From JBFXAN01 sp050184225 (GTDB taxonomy: Bacteria; Chloroflexota; Dehalococcoidia; CAUJGQ01), in contig JBFXAN010000062.1 in the NCBI GenBank assembly GCA_050184225.1, positions 1 to 34,703 on the forward strand: a DNA stretch of 34,703 nucleotides, written 5' to 3'. The notes under the pieces are model-generated. The model was given only the letters and a program-made list of their open reading frames with translations. It searched no databases and was not told where the DNA came from. Every line of letters starts with the position of its first letter. The first letter of the stretch is position 1. Of this stretch, positions 15,442 through 24,003 are shown in pieces. A program made the position numbers and the translations under genes.

Positions 15442-18400
15442 CTACTCTTCGGGCACATCGGCCAGGCGGAGGGAGAGGATGTTGCTGACGCCGTCGTTGG
15501 TCATCGAGACGCCGTAGATCGTGTCGGCGGCCTGGATCGTGCCGCGGTTGTGGGTGATCACGACGAACTGGGAGCGCGTCGCCAGGTCTTTGAGGGCGTC
15601 GCCGAAGCGGTTGACGTTGGCTTCGTCGAGGGCGGCGTCGACTTCGTCGAGGACGCAGAACGGTGCGGGGTTCGATTCGAGCAACGCGAAGAGGAGGGCG
15701 ACGGCGGTCATCGAGCGTTCGCCGCCGGAGAGGAGCGTGAGGCTCTGAAGACGCTTGCCGGGCGGGCGGGCGATGATATCGACGCCGGATTCGCCGTAGT
15801 CCTCCGGTTCGGTCAGCACCAGCCGGGCGTTGCCGCCGCCGAAGAAGGTCTTGAAGTACGTTTGAAAGTCGGCGTTCACTTTCTGGAACGTCTCGCGGAA
15901 CTGCTCACGGATCGTGTGGCGTAGCTCGGCGATCGTCTCCTGCAGTCCCGTCTCCGCCTCGCGGAGGTCGGCAAGCTGGGTGACGAGGAAGTCGTGGCGC
16001 TCCTTGGTCTCTTCGTAGTCCGCCTGCGCGGCGGTGTTGACCGCACCGAGATTGCGGATGCGCGCCCGGAGCGAGCGCACCCGTTCATGCAGTTCGGTGG
16101 GGTCGAGAACGGCGACGCGCTCGGCGACGACGGCCGTCAGTGGACGGATGCCGGCGCCGGTGAGAACCGCCGGCCGGGGTAGGTGGGCGGCGACCTCCTC
16201 GTGCGGCTCCGGCTCCTCAAAGAGAAAACCCTCCTCGGTCATCTCTTCGCGGAGACGATCGAGATCCTGGGCGCGCCGGTGCACGTCATTTTCGGCAGCG
16301 AGCGCGCGGCGCTCCAGATCCGCGAGGCGGGAGCGGCGCTGGTTGTACAACGGTTCGAGGCCGGCCAGCTCGCGGTTGAGGGTGGTGAGCTGCTCCTGCT
16401 GGGGAAGGAGCGCCGCTTCGGCGGCGGCACCCCGTTCGGCGAGGGATGCGATCTCGGCATCGAGCCGCAGGCGGTCCGCGACCGCCGCTTCCACTTCGGT
16501 CGAGCGGGCCTGCGCCTCGCGACGGCGGGCGGTCATCCGTTCTTCGATCTTGGCGAGCGCCGCGCGGCGGCTCTCGCGAAGGGCGGCGATCGAGGTCTGC
16601 TCCTGTTCGAGTGCCGCGATGGCGCCGCGCGCCTCGGCGATGCGCCCCAGCAGTGCGTCGCGTTGTGATGCCGGCTCGGCAAGCCCGGCACGGGCCGCGA
16701 TTGCTCCCTGTCGCGCGGCGTGCAGCGCCGCCCGTGCCTCGGTCAGGCGTGACGCCAACGCCGTCCGCTCGGCGACGAGCTCGTCGGCGCGGGTCGACGC
16801 CTGCGCGAGTGCCTTGCGGACGTATTGCAGCTCGCCCCGGATCGGCGCGAGCTGTCCGCGCAGGGCGAGCATCTGGGTGTGGGCCTGGGCATACCGTCGT
16901 TCGGCGTGGCTGACCTCCTGGTTTGCCGCGGCGAGCGTCCGCTCCCGCTCGTGCAGCTGCCTCTTCGCGGCGGCGATCGCGGCTTCCTGCTGCTCCTGCT
17001 CGGAGAGGAGCCGGTCGATCTCTGCCGGAATGTCTTCCAGTTCCCGCTCCAAGGAGAAGCGGCTGCCCTCGACGACATTGCGGCCGCCGGTGATCGAGCC
17101 GATCGCCCGCAGGACGACACCATCGACCGTGACGACGGTGTGCAGCCCGCGCTTGAGCAGCATCCGGCCGGTATCGAGATCTTCGACGATGACGATGCGG
17201 CCGAGCAGGGTATCGACCAACTCTCGATACTGTGGTTCGCACTTGACGAACCGGGACGCGACACCGAGGACGCCTTTCTCTTTGGCGGGATTGAGCGGCG
17301 GTGTGGTGCGGACGGCGTCAAGGGGCACGATCGTCGCGCGGCCGCCGGCGGATTCGTAGAGAAGGCGCAACGCCGAAACCGCGTCCCGCGCGTGCGGGAC
17401 GATCACCGCCGAGAGATGCTCGGCCAGCGACGCTTCGATCGCGGCCTCCATACCCTTCGACACGCGCAGCTTTTCGCCAAGCAGCCCAAGTACGGACGGC
17501 CGGCCGGCGAGGCCGGCATCCTGTGCGGCGGTCAGCACCGACTGCGCACCGTGGTCGATGCCACGAAATTGATCGCGCATCCGCTCGAGCAGGGCGAAGT
17601 GGCGCGTCTGTTCGTCGACCGCGTGGCGCAGGTCGACCGCGTGGCGGGATGCGGCGGCAACCGCATCACGGGCGTCCTCCAACCGCCGGACGGCGAGGGA
17701 TCGCTGGCTGTCGGCCTGCTCAACCTCACGCGCGGCGAGCACGGTGACGCGGCGGAGCTGGAGCGTGTCGTGTCCGATCTGTTTGAGTTTGGTCAGCAGC
17801 GTGCCGCGCCGTGCGATCAGAGCGGGTCCGTCGCGCTGTGCGGCGGCGGCCTCGCGACCGAGCCGGTTGATCCGTTCATCCAGCTCACGGACCGACGATG
17901 CCTTCCGCCGCTCGTCCTGTTCGGCCTCGCCGGCGGTACGGCGGATGACGGCGACCTGTTCCTCGACCGATCGGAGCTCGGCCTGAGCGTCGGCGAGTGC
18001 CGCTCTGGCTGTGTCGAGAGTGTCTGCCGGAGCACCAGCTGCCGTTGCCTCCGTCAACGTCTCGCGAACTTCCTCGCGTTCGCGCTCGAGATCGGCGACC
18101 TCGGCGCCTAACTCGGCGAGACGGCGCCGGACGAAGCCGAGGCGCTCCTCGTCGAGCGCGCGCCGCTGTTCGGCGGCATGCTGCTGATCGCGCAGCTCGC
18201 GCAGTCGATCGGCGGCGCTCGACACATCGGCGGCGAGCCGGGATGCTTCCTGGCGGACGAAGCCGATGCGGCTCTCCAGTTGATCGGCATCCGCACCGGC
18301 GGCGACGAACTCGGCATTGTGTTGATCGTAGGCGGCGCGGGCGACGACGAGCGCCTCTTCGCGCTGTTGCCACTGGACGCCGTACCAGGCATTGAGCGCT

Positions 18401-19071
18401 TCGGAGAGATCTTCGACAAGCCGGCCATGTTCGACTGCACGACGCGCGGCGCGTTCGAGCTGACCGAGGCGCGGCGCGATCTCGGCGACGATCAGGTCCA
18501 CCTTTTCGAGATTGTCCTGGGTAGCGGCCAGCCGATCCTGCGCCTCTTCGATCCGCACCTGAAACCGCCGGACCTCAGCGGCCTCTTCCATCAGCGCCCG
18601 CCGCTCCTCCGGTCTGAGACTGAGCACCTGGTCGACCAACCCCTGACCCATGATCGCGTAGCTGTTCTGTCCGACGCGTGCCCGGAGGAAGAGGTCGGCG
18701 ACATCACGCAACCGGACGCGGTTGCGATTGAGCAGATACTCGCTGTCGCCGGAGCGATGCAGACGGCGGGTGACGACCACCTCATCGTAGGCGACCGGCA
18801 GCCAGCCTTCAGCGTTGTCGAGCCAGAGGCTGACCTCGGCCAGACCGGCGGGGGCGCGCTTGTGTCCGCCGGCGAAGAGGGCATCCTCGGAACGACGAAG
18901 GCGCATCACGCGGGGGTTCTGCTCGCCGAGCACCCAGCGGATCGCATCGGAGACGTTACTCTTACCGCTTCCGTTTGGTCCGACAACGGCGGTAATGCCG
19001 GGGCCAAATTCGAAGATGGTGCGAGCGGCGAAGCTCTTGAAACCCTGGATCTCGAGTCTCTTCAGATACAC
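15442..19071 (-). CDS. smc: Chromosome segregation protein SMC
   Basis: A full-length 1209-residue SMC ATPase, the core of the bacterial condensin complex. The N-terminal head has Walker A GPNGSGKSN (31-39) and VLGEQNPRVMRLRRSEDALF. A long coiled coil follows, then a hinge at roughly 515-665 (ending VVLRAIGSITGG), then the returning coiled coil. The C-terminal head carries the ABC signature LLSGGERSMTAVALLFALLE and Walker B/D-loop CVLDEVDAALDEANVNRF. The start is GTG at 19071 after GGGGAG. It follows rnc by 57 bp and is presumably co-transcribed from the promoter at 20010-20038. No scpA or scpB is in the window. Confidence 0.97.
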   Translation of the reverse strand: MYLKRLEIQGFKSFAARTIFEFGPGITAVVGPNGSGKSNVSDAIRWVLGEQNPRVMRLRRSEDALFAGGHKRAPAGLAEVSLWLDNAEGWLPVAYDEVVVTRRLHRSGDSEYLLNRNRVRLRDVADLFLRARVGQNSYAIMGQGLVDQVLSLRPEERRALMEEAAEVRRFQVRIEEAQDRLAATQDNLEKVDLIVAEIAPRLGQLERAARRAVEHGRLVEDLSEALNAWYGVQWQQREEALVVARAAYDQHNAEFVAAGADADQLESRIGFVRQEASRLAADVSSAADRLRELRDQQHAAEQRRALDEERLGFVRRRLAELGAEVADLEREREEVRETLTEATAAGAPADTLDTARAALADAQAELRSVEEQVAVIRRTAGEAEQDERRKASSVRELDERINRLGREAAAAQRDGPALIARRGTLLTKLKQIGHDTLQLRRVTVLAAREVEQADSQRSLAVRRLEDARDAVAAASRHAVDLRHAVDEQTRHFALLERMRDQFRGIDHGAQSVLTAAQDAGLAGRPSVLGLLGEKLRVSKGMEAAIEASLAEHLSAVIVPHARDAVSALRLLYESAGGRATIVPLDAVRTTPPLNPAKEKGVLGVASRFVKCEPQYRELVDTLLGRIVIVEDLDTGRMLLKRGLHTVVTVDGVVLRAIGSITGGRNVVEGSRFSLERELEDIPAEIDRLLSEQEQQEAAIAAAKRQLHERERTLAAANQEVSHAERRYAQAHTQMLALRGQLAPIRGELQYVRKALAQASTRADELVAERTALASRLTEARAALHAARQGAIAARAGLAEPASQRDALLGRIAEARGAIAALEQEQTSIAALRESRRAALAKIEERMTARRREAQARSTEVEAAVADRLRLDAEIASLAERGAAAEAALLPQQEQLTTLNRELAGLEPLYNQRRSRLADLERRALAAENDVHRRAQDLDRLREEMTEEGFLFEEPEPHEEVAAHLPRPAVLTGAGIRPLTAVVAERVAVLDPTELHERVRSLRARIRNLGAVNTAAQADYEETKERHDFLVTQLADLREAETGLQETIAELRHTIREQFRETFQKVNADFQTYFKTFFGGGNARLVLTEPEDYGESGVDIIARPPGKRLQSLTLLSGGERSMTAVALLFALLESNPAPFCVLDEVDAALDEANVNRFGDALKDLATRSQFVVITHNRGTIQAADTIYGVSMTNDGVSNILSLRLADVPEE

Positions 19072-19128
19072 GATCTCTCCCCGGCCGGTGCGGATAGGGG
19101 AGGGAACAGGTGGGTGACGCCGGCGGCC

Positions 19129-19836
19129 TTATTCACCGCCAAGCTCGGATTCGATCGATGCGAGCGCATCAATGGCGGCTTCGCGCTCGGCCGTGCGTTT
19201 GCTCCGGCCGCGCCCGAAGCCGAAGGGCCGCTCACCGATCACGACCTCGACGCTGAACCGCTTGTCGTGTTCCGGTCCCTCGGTTTGGAGGACGCGGTAG
19301 CGGGGTGTGCTGCCGAAGCGCATCTGCGCGGCGTGCTGCAAGCGGGACTTCGCGTCCTCCGGCATCTCGCCGTGGCCGAGCGCGGTCAGCTCCGGATCGA
19401 GGACGCGGAGCAACCACTTCTCGGTGATGCGGAATCCCCGATCGAGAAAGACGGCGCCGATCACCGATTCCAGGACCCGGGCCTGGTTGAGCGTGCGCGT
19501 GCGGCCCCCGGTCGCCTCCTCGCCGCGGCCGAGCCGGAGGTAGTCGCCGAGCTGCAGCCGTGCGGCGACGAGCGCGAGCGTCTCTGACTTGACCAGGTGC
19601 GACCGCAGTTCCGTGAGGCGCCCTTCCGGAAGATCCGGATACTGCACAAACAGCCAGCGGGCGACGACGACACCAAGGACGGCATCGCCGAGGAACTCGA
19701 GCCGTTCGTTGGAGAGCGTGCCCGGCTCGGGCGCTTCGTTCAGATACGACCGATGAACCAGCGCCTGTTCGAGCAACGCGGGATCGTGGAACTTCACGCG
19801 CAATCGTCGCTGCAGCGATCGAAGGTCGGTGCGCAC
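19129..19836 (-). CDS. rnc: Ribonuclease III
   Basis: A 235-residue RNase III that cleaves double-stranded RNA in rRNA maturation. It has an endonuclease domain with the signature NERLEFLGDAVLG (residues 43-55, with E44, E47 and D51) and a C-terminal dsRNA-binding domain (about 160-232, ending SKRTAEREAAIDALASIE). The GTG at 19836 is taken as start, preceded by AGAGG at short spacing; the promoter at 20010-20038 excludes the ATG at 20031. Unusually, the conserved Asp three residues before the catalytic Glu (E. coli D114/E117) is Arg here: NQARVLESVIGAVFLD gives R120 and E123, at exactly the E. coli spacing from D51. Activity or metal binding may be altered. Confidence 0.93.
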   Translation of the reverse strand: MRTDLRSLQRRLRVKFHDPALLEQALVHRSYLNEAPEPGTLSNERLEFLGDAVLGVVVARWLFVQYPDLPEGRLTELRSHLVKSETLALVAARLQLGDYLRLGRGEEATGGRTRTLNQARVLESVIGAVFLDRGFRITEKWLLRVLDPELTALGHGEMPEDAKSRLQHAAQMRFGSTPRYRVLQTEGPEHDKRFSVEVVIGERPFGFGRGRSKRTAEREAAIDALASIESELGGE

Positions 19837-20009
19837 GGAACCTCTATGGTGACCGATAGACAAACGCCGCCCCCTGGTGAGCGCACCGGCTCGGCGGGAC
19901 GGCGTCATCGCGACGCGCGGAGTACACGGCGGGGCCGGGTGCGGCATCGCGGAGGACCGAGCACGCATGCAATGACTCGTCGTCCCTTCCCACCCCGGAC
20001 GCCATCCTG

Positions 20010-20038
20010 ATTCTAGGAACGCACTCTGCACGTGTCAA
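20010..20038 (-). promoter_or_regulatory. rnc: Near-consensus sigma-70 promoter for rnc-smc
   Basis: On the minus strand TTGACA (20038-20033, perfect) is separated by exactly 17 bp from TAGAAT (20015-20010, five of six). The predicted start near 20003 gives a leader of about 165 nt before the rnc GTG at 19836. No small gene was recognised in that leader, which could hold a regulatory structure or be an RNase III target, as known for rnc in other bacteria. Confidence 0.75.
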
Positions 20039-20073
20039 GAAAATGCGATGCCGTCCGGGGGCGCTTGCCTCGG

Positions 20074-20079
20074 TACACT
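20074..20079 (+). promoter_or_regulatory. Possible -10 element for a leaderless CCA-enzyme transcript
   Basis: TACACT ends 8 bases before the ATG at 20088, so a transcript starting at normal distance would begin at or beside the start codon. No -35 hexamer or ribosome-binding site is evident. The pattern resembles those before the dGTPase and flavoprotein genes. Confidence 0.4.
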
Positions 20080-20087
20080 GGTTCCCG

Positions 20088-21335
20088 ATGCGAGTATCTG
20101 GACCCGAGATCCCGCGGTTGATCGAGGCGGCGGCCGGTGACGACGGACGCCACATCCTCAGCGCGGTCCGCGATGCCGTACGGCACCAGTCGGTGTCGAG
20201 CTATCTGGTTGGGGGTTGCGTCCGCGATGCGATCCTCGGAGTGTCATCACCGGACCTCGACATTTCGGTCGAGGGTGACGCGCGTCATCTGGCGCGGGCC
20301 GTGGCCGGAATGATTGGCGGCGCTCGGCTGACCATTCACGATGCGTTTCGCACGGCGACCGTCTCGCTCGGCGCCACACAGGTCGACCTGATCACGGCGC
20401 GGCGGGAGGACTACCCATCGCCCGGGGCGCTGCCTCTGGTGACGCCTGCCAGCATCCACGACGACCTGGCGCGGCGCGACTTCACCGTCAATGCGATCGC
20501 GGCCGGCCTCACCGGCGGGCGGCGTGGGGAGCTGCTCGATCCCTTCGGCGGTGTCGCGGACCTTGACGCAGGTCTGATCCGCGTGCTGCACGATGCGAGC
20601 TTTCGGGATGACGCGACACGGCTGCTTCGTGCCGCCCGCTATGCGGCACGGTTTCAGTTCGTCTTGGAGCCGGGCACGTGGGCGCTGGCGGCACGCGACC
20701 GGGGCTTCTTGTCGACGATCTCGCCCGCGCGGGTGCGGCATGAATATCTTCGCGGCTTTGCCGAGCGCGCACCGGACCGGATGCTGACGCTGGCCGGAAC
20801 GATGGGCCTAGCCGAAGCGCTCGTAGCGGGTCTCCGGTACACACGCGCGATCGTTGCCAGTTGGCGCCGTCTGACTCGCTCCGAATGGGATGATGGTGTC
20901 CTGCCCTGGTTGGTGCCGGTGCTGCACTGGAGTGCGGGGCCACTCGCACACTACATCGACCGCTTTGCGTTGACCGCGGCAGAAGGGCGGGCCGTGCGGG
21001 CGTTACCCTCGACGCGGGCCGCGTTGTCCGCCCTGGCGCGGCGCGAGCATCGCCGCAGTGAGATCGTGGCGCAGCTCGATCCACTGCCGGAACCGGCGCT
21101 GCTTGCCTGGGTCCGGTACACGCCGCGAACGCACCGGGGGGAGATCGCCGCGCAGTATCTTCACGAGCTTCGTCACGTGCGGCCGCACCTCACCTCTGCC
21201 ACGCTCAAAGAGCTCGGCGTGCGTGAGGGGCCGGATTTCGGGCGGGTGATCCGTGCCCTCCGCGCGGCGAGATTGGACAACCCCGACCTCACGCCGGATG
21301 ACGAGCGACGGCTGGTGCTGGCGCTGTCGCGCTGA
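20088..21335 (+). CDS. CCA-adding/polyA polymerase-type tRNA nucleotidyltransferase
   Basis: A 415-residue class II nucleotidyltransferase that adds or repairs the 3' CCA of tRNA, or adds poly(A). The head domain shows SYLVGGCVRDAILG (42-47 at its core), SPDLDIS with catalytic D56 and D58, then DDLARRDFTVNAIA with the RRD nucleotide-selecting element, and DPFGGVADLDAGLIRVLH. The body shows DDATRLLRAARYAARF. The remaining C-terminal half is helical and less conserved. No HD domain motif is apparent. The ATG at 20088 is preferred to one at 20043 because of the -10 position. It diverges from rnc. Confidence 0.88.
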   Translation: MRVSGPEIPRLIEAAAGDDGRHILSAVRDAVRHQSVSSYLVGGCVRDAILGVSSPDLDISVEGDARHLARAVAGMIGGARLTIHDAFRTATVSLGATQVDLITARREDYPSPGALPLVTPASIHDDLARRDFTVNAIAAGLTGGRRGELLDPFGGVADLDAGLIRVLHDASFRDDATRLLRAARYAARFQFVLEPGTWALAARDRGFLSTISPARVRHEYLRGFAERAPDRMLTLAGTMGLAEALVAGLRYTRAIVASWRRLTRSEWDDGVLPWLVPVLHWSAGPLAHYIDRFALTAAEGRAVRALPSTRAALSALARREHRRSEIVAQLDPLPEPALLAWVRYTPRTHRGEIAAQYLHELRHVRPHLTSATLKELGVREGPDFGRVIRALRAARLDNPDLTPDDERRLVLALSR

Positions 21336-21340
21336 GGCGT

Positions 21341-21372
21341 GCGGAGTCAGCGCGTGCTGCCCGGCACTCCGC
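21341..21372. terminator. Weak hairpin between convergent genes
   Basis: GCGGAGT (21341-21347) pairs with ACTCCGC (21366-21372) around an 18-nt loop, in the 55-bp gap between the convergent CCA-enzyme and DUF983 genes. The stem is short and there is no T-run, so this is a weak bidirectional terminator candidate. Confidence 0.3.
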
Positions 21373-21390
21373 TTGAGGCGAGGCCACGGT

Positions 21391-21825
21391 TCAGAAGTGT
21401 TCGTCGTACGCGGCGCCGCGCTGCTGGTTGGCCGGGAGCTGCTGGGGGATACAGAGGTAGACGAGCATCATCCAGAGGCTGCGCGACGTGCGGTAGAAGA
21501 GCACCGGCACGATCAGGCCCCAGACGATCACGATCACCATCGCCAGGGGGACGCTGATCGCTTCCATGAAGACCAGCACGAAGACGATCACCATGGGAAA
21601 TGCGGCGGCGGCGAAGTTGAGGGCCATCGCACCGAGGAAGAAGCCATCTTCGCGTTCGACGAGGAAGTTGCACCGATCACAGCGGACGTTCGTGTGAAAG
21701 AGCCCGCGGAAGACGCCGTCGGCGCCGCAGTTCGGACACCGGTGTCGGAGCCCACGCTTGAGGATGTCGAATCGCGAGACGGCCGGTTGCCGCTTCGGTT
21801 GATCAGAAATGAATGGCGCTGTCAT
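21391..21825 (-). CDS. DUF983-family zinc-ribbon membrane protein
   Basis: A 144-residue protein. It begins with a zinc-ribbon-like RGLRHRCPNCGADGVFRGLF and CDRC (two CxxC pairs), followed by two strong membrane segments (about 68-92 and 97-118) and a short tail. This arrangement is the DUF983 family, which is uncharacterised though often seen near respiratory oxidase genes. No such neighbours are present here. It is divergent from aroK across a 204-bp gap (21826-22029) in which only a possible -10 (TAGAAT, 21972-21977) was seen. Confidence 0.85.
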   Translation of the reverse strand: MTAPFISDQPKRQPAVSRFDILKRGLRHRCPNCGADGVFRGLFHTNVRCDRCNFLVEREDGFFLGAMALNFAAAAFPMVIVFVLVFMEAISVPLAMVIVIVWGLIVPVLFYRTSRSLWMMLVYLCIPQQLPANQQRGAAYDEHF

Positions 21826-21971
21826 CGATCGATACCTTCATCTCGTATTGTCGCAGATCGAAGGAGGCACGCGAGCGGTTTTTCATACCAGTGTTGTCTC
21901 ACCATGCGCCGCCGGAATATCGTGCCGCTCGCATTGGCGCCGGCGGCTGTGGTCCGGCCGGGCCGGCGGTA

Positions 21972-21977
21972 TAGAAT
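21972..21977 (+). promoter_or_regulatory. Possible -10 element for aroK-aroB
   Basis: TAGAAT (overlapping TATAGA at 21970-21975) lies 52 bp upstream of the aroK ATG. No recognisable -35 is present at the expected distance. It is the only promoter-like element on the plus strand of this divergent gap. Confidence 0.35.
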
Positions 21978-22029
21978 CTCGTTGGCGGGAGCATTCACGC
22001 CGGCATCGCGCACGAAGGCGGTATCGACC

Positions 22030-22641
22030 ATGCCCGACGAGGTTGCCAGTCCGCGCCGGATCGTGTTGATCGGACTCTCCGGTACGGGCAAATCGACGGT
22101 CGGCCGGTTGGTGGCGCGACGGCTCGGGTGGATGTCCGGCGACACCGACGACCTGATCGTGTCGCTCGATGGCCGTGAGATCCCCCAGATCTTCCGCGAC
22201 GAGGGCGAAGAACGCTTCCGCACGATCGAGCGGCAGGCGGTGTCACAGCTGTCCAAGGGCGACAACTGGGTGGTCGCCACCGGCGGCGGCGCCGTACTCG
22301 ACGCGACCAACCGGGAACGGCTCTGGCGGCACAGCTTCGTCGTCTACCTGGAGACGGATATCAAGACGCTGTACGATCGGATCGCGCATGGCAATCCCCA
22401 CCGCGCGGCCCGGCCCTTGCTGGCAGGCGGCGATCCGCTCGCGCGGCTGGCGGAACTGTACGAACAGCGGGCGCCGATCTATCGGCTCGCGGATGTTTGT
22501 ATCCAAACCGATCACCTGACCAAACAGCAGGTGGCGGAGGCGATCGTCGAGCTATGGCGCGAGCGGAGCGCGGCGCTGCTTTCCGATCCCAACCGGCTGG
22601 ACCGCGTGACAGCCACCGGAGTGACCGAGTTACGACCATGA
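22030..22641 (+). CDS. aroK: Shikimate kinase
   Basis: A 203-residue shikimate kinase, which phosphorylates shikimate at O3 with ATP. It has Walker A GLSGTGKST (15-23), the shikimate-binding D-x-D (D38, D40), an IPQIFRDEGEERFRTIE segment containing the substrate-binding Arg, the GGG of VVATGGGAVL, and the lid Arg in RAARPLLAG. The first 10 residues and about 25 C-terminal residues extend beyond a minimal AroK. The stop overlaps the aroB start (ATGA, 22638-22641), so the two consecutive-pathway enzymes are translationally coupled. Confidence 0.93.
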   Translation: MPDEVASPRRIVLIGLSGTGKSTVGRLVARRLGWMSGDTDDLIVSLDGREIPQIFRDEGEERFRTIERQAVSQLSKGDNWVVATGGGAVLDATNRERLWRHSFVVYLETDIKTLYDRIAHGNPHRAARPLLAGGDPLARLAELYEQRAPIYRLADVCIQTDHLTKQQVAEAIVELWRERSAALLSDPNRLDRVTATGVTELRP

Positions 22642-23789
22642 CCAATCACGAACCGCGTGCTTCGACGACGCCCGACCTTGCCGCGTGGGTCCAAACGCCG
22701 GGCGGCGCCTATCCTGCCTACGCCGGTTGGGATATCCTCAACCGGCTGCCGGCCTGGCTCCACGAGCAGGGGCTGAGCCGCACCGTTCACATTGTCGCCG
22801 ACGCGACCGTGGCCGGCATCCACGGTGAGGCGCTGACCGGGGCGCTACGGGCGGGCGGTGTCGAGCCGGTGATGCACGCGCTGCCGCTCTCGGAGAGCCG
22901 CAAGACGCTCGCCGCCGCCGAAGAGGTCTACGATCGCCTCGTCACCTACCGCGCTGAACGATCGCACGCCATTCTTGCCTTCGGCGGCGGCGTGGCGACC
23001 GACCTCGGCGGCTTCGTCGCGGCGACCTATCTGCGCGGATTGCCGTTGATCCAGGTGCCGACGAGCCTCCTGGGAATGGTGGACGCGGCGGTCGGTGGCA
23101 AAGTAGCGGTTAACCATCGCGAGGGCAAGAATCTGATCGGCGCGTTCTATCAGCCCGCGCTGGTGGTTGCCGACGCCGCGCTCCTGCCGACCCTCCCCCG
23201 GCGGGAGCTGATCTCCGGCTGGGCCGAGGTGATCAAACACGGTCTGATCATGGACCTGGAGTTGCTGGCATGGCTGGAGGCCGAGGCCGAGGCGCTGATC
23301 GCCCTCGAACCGGAACCAGCGGCGCGTGTGCTGCGGCGGAGCATCGCGCTCAAGGCGCGGGTCGTGAGCGCGGACGAGCGTGAGTCCGGCCCGCGGATGA
23401 CGCTCAACTACGGGCACACGACCGGCCACGCGCTTGAAGCCGCGACCGGCTATGAGTCGCTGTTGCACGGTGAGGCGGTGGCGGTGGGCATGGTCGCGGC
23501 CGCGCACATCGGCCGCGAGCTTGGACTCCTCTCCGCCGAGCAGGAGCAGCGACAAAACCGGCTGATCGCGCGCTATGGCCTGCCCCTACGCGTGCCGGGA
23601 ATCGATCCGGATACCGTGATCGAGGCGATGCGTCTTGACAAGAAGGTGAGCGCCAAGAGCCTGCGCTGGATTCTGCTCGACGGCCCCGGCCGCACGGTGA
23701 TCCGTGACGACGTGCCGATGACGCTCGTGCGCGAGGCTGTCGAGCTCGTCACCACTGCGCCGGAGCCACCCGGCGATGAACCACGATGA
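22638..23789 (+). CDS. aroB: 3-dehydroquinate synthase
   Basis: A 383-residue 3-dehydroquinate synthase, which converts DAHP to 3-dehydroquinate using NAD and Zn. Diagnostic stretches are all present: FGGGVATDLGGFVAATYLRG (NAD region), QVPTSLLGMVDAAVGGKVAV, EGKNLIGAFYQP, SGWAEVIKHGLI (zinc/substrate Glu, Lys, His), LNYGHTTGHALE (zinc His) and LLHGEAVAVGM (zinc His). Length is normal. It overlaps aroK upstream and a 54-codon basic reading frame downstream by 14 bases. Confidence 0.95.
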   Translation: MTNHEPRASTTPDLAAWVQTPGGAYPAYAGWDILNRLPAWLHEQGLSRTVHIVADATVAGIHGEALTGALRAGGVEPVMHALPLSESRKTLAAAEEVYDRLVTYRAERSHAILAFGGGVATDLGGFVAATYLRGLPLIQVPTSLLGMVDAAVGGKVAVNHREGKNLIGAFYQPALVVADAALLPTLPRRELISGWAEVIKHGLIMDLELLAWLEAEAEALIALEPEPAARVLRRSIALKARVVSADERESGPRMTLNYGHTTGHALEAATGYESLLHGEAVAVGMVAAAHIGRELGLLSAEQEQRQNRLIARYGLPLRVPGIDPDTVIEAMRLDKKVSAKSLRWILLDGPGRTVIRDDVPMTLVREAVELVTTAPEPPGDEPR

Positions 23790-23940
23790 TCGGGCGGAGA
23801 CACGCCAGGAACGGCGCGAACGCAAGCAGAAGGCCCGACGCGAGCGAATGCCGGCCCACGGCGCCGGTTTACGCCGGAACGTCGTCGACGCCGCGTTGAA
23901 AATGGCACGCAAACGGCTGAAGCGAACGAAGCGCCGCTGA
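23776..23940 (+). CDS. Small, highly basic protein overlapping the end of aroB
   Basis: A 54-residue reading frame starting at an ATG inside the last codons of aroB and ending at TGA (23938-23940). It begins MNHDDRAETRQERRERKQKA, has a central MPAHGAGLRRNVVDAAL segment, and ends in a Lys/Arg-rich tail. About half of the residues are Arg or Lys, and the charge pattern looks like a helical RNA- or DNA-binding tail. I do not recognise a named family, though short basic proteins of similar make-up occur beside housekeeping genes in this phylum (memory, not searched). The overlap suggests translational coupling with aroB. Confidence 0.55.
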   Translation: MNHDDRAETRQERRERKQKARRERMPAHGAGLRRNVVDAALKMARKRLKRTKRR

Positions 23941-24003
23941 CCCGTGATCTGGTATCACGTTCAACCACAGTCCGTATCACCCGCAATCGATTGACGTCCC
24001 ACC

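Noticed and set aside
16034..17359. 441-codon Ser/Arg/Ala-rich frame on the plus strand
   Set aside because: Shadow of the smc coiled coil on the other strand; low-complexity composition.
19837..20031. N-terminal extension of RNase III to an ATG at 20031
   Set aside because: The strong promoter at 20010-20038 would start the transcript downstream of that ATG, and the extra residues resemble no RNase III.
20043..20087. Upstream ATG for the CCA-adding enzyme
   Set aside because: The extra 15 residues are not family-like, and the -10 element at 20074-20079 points to the ATG at 20088.
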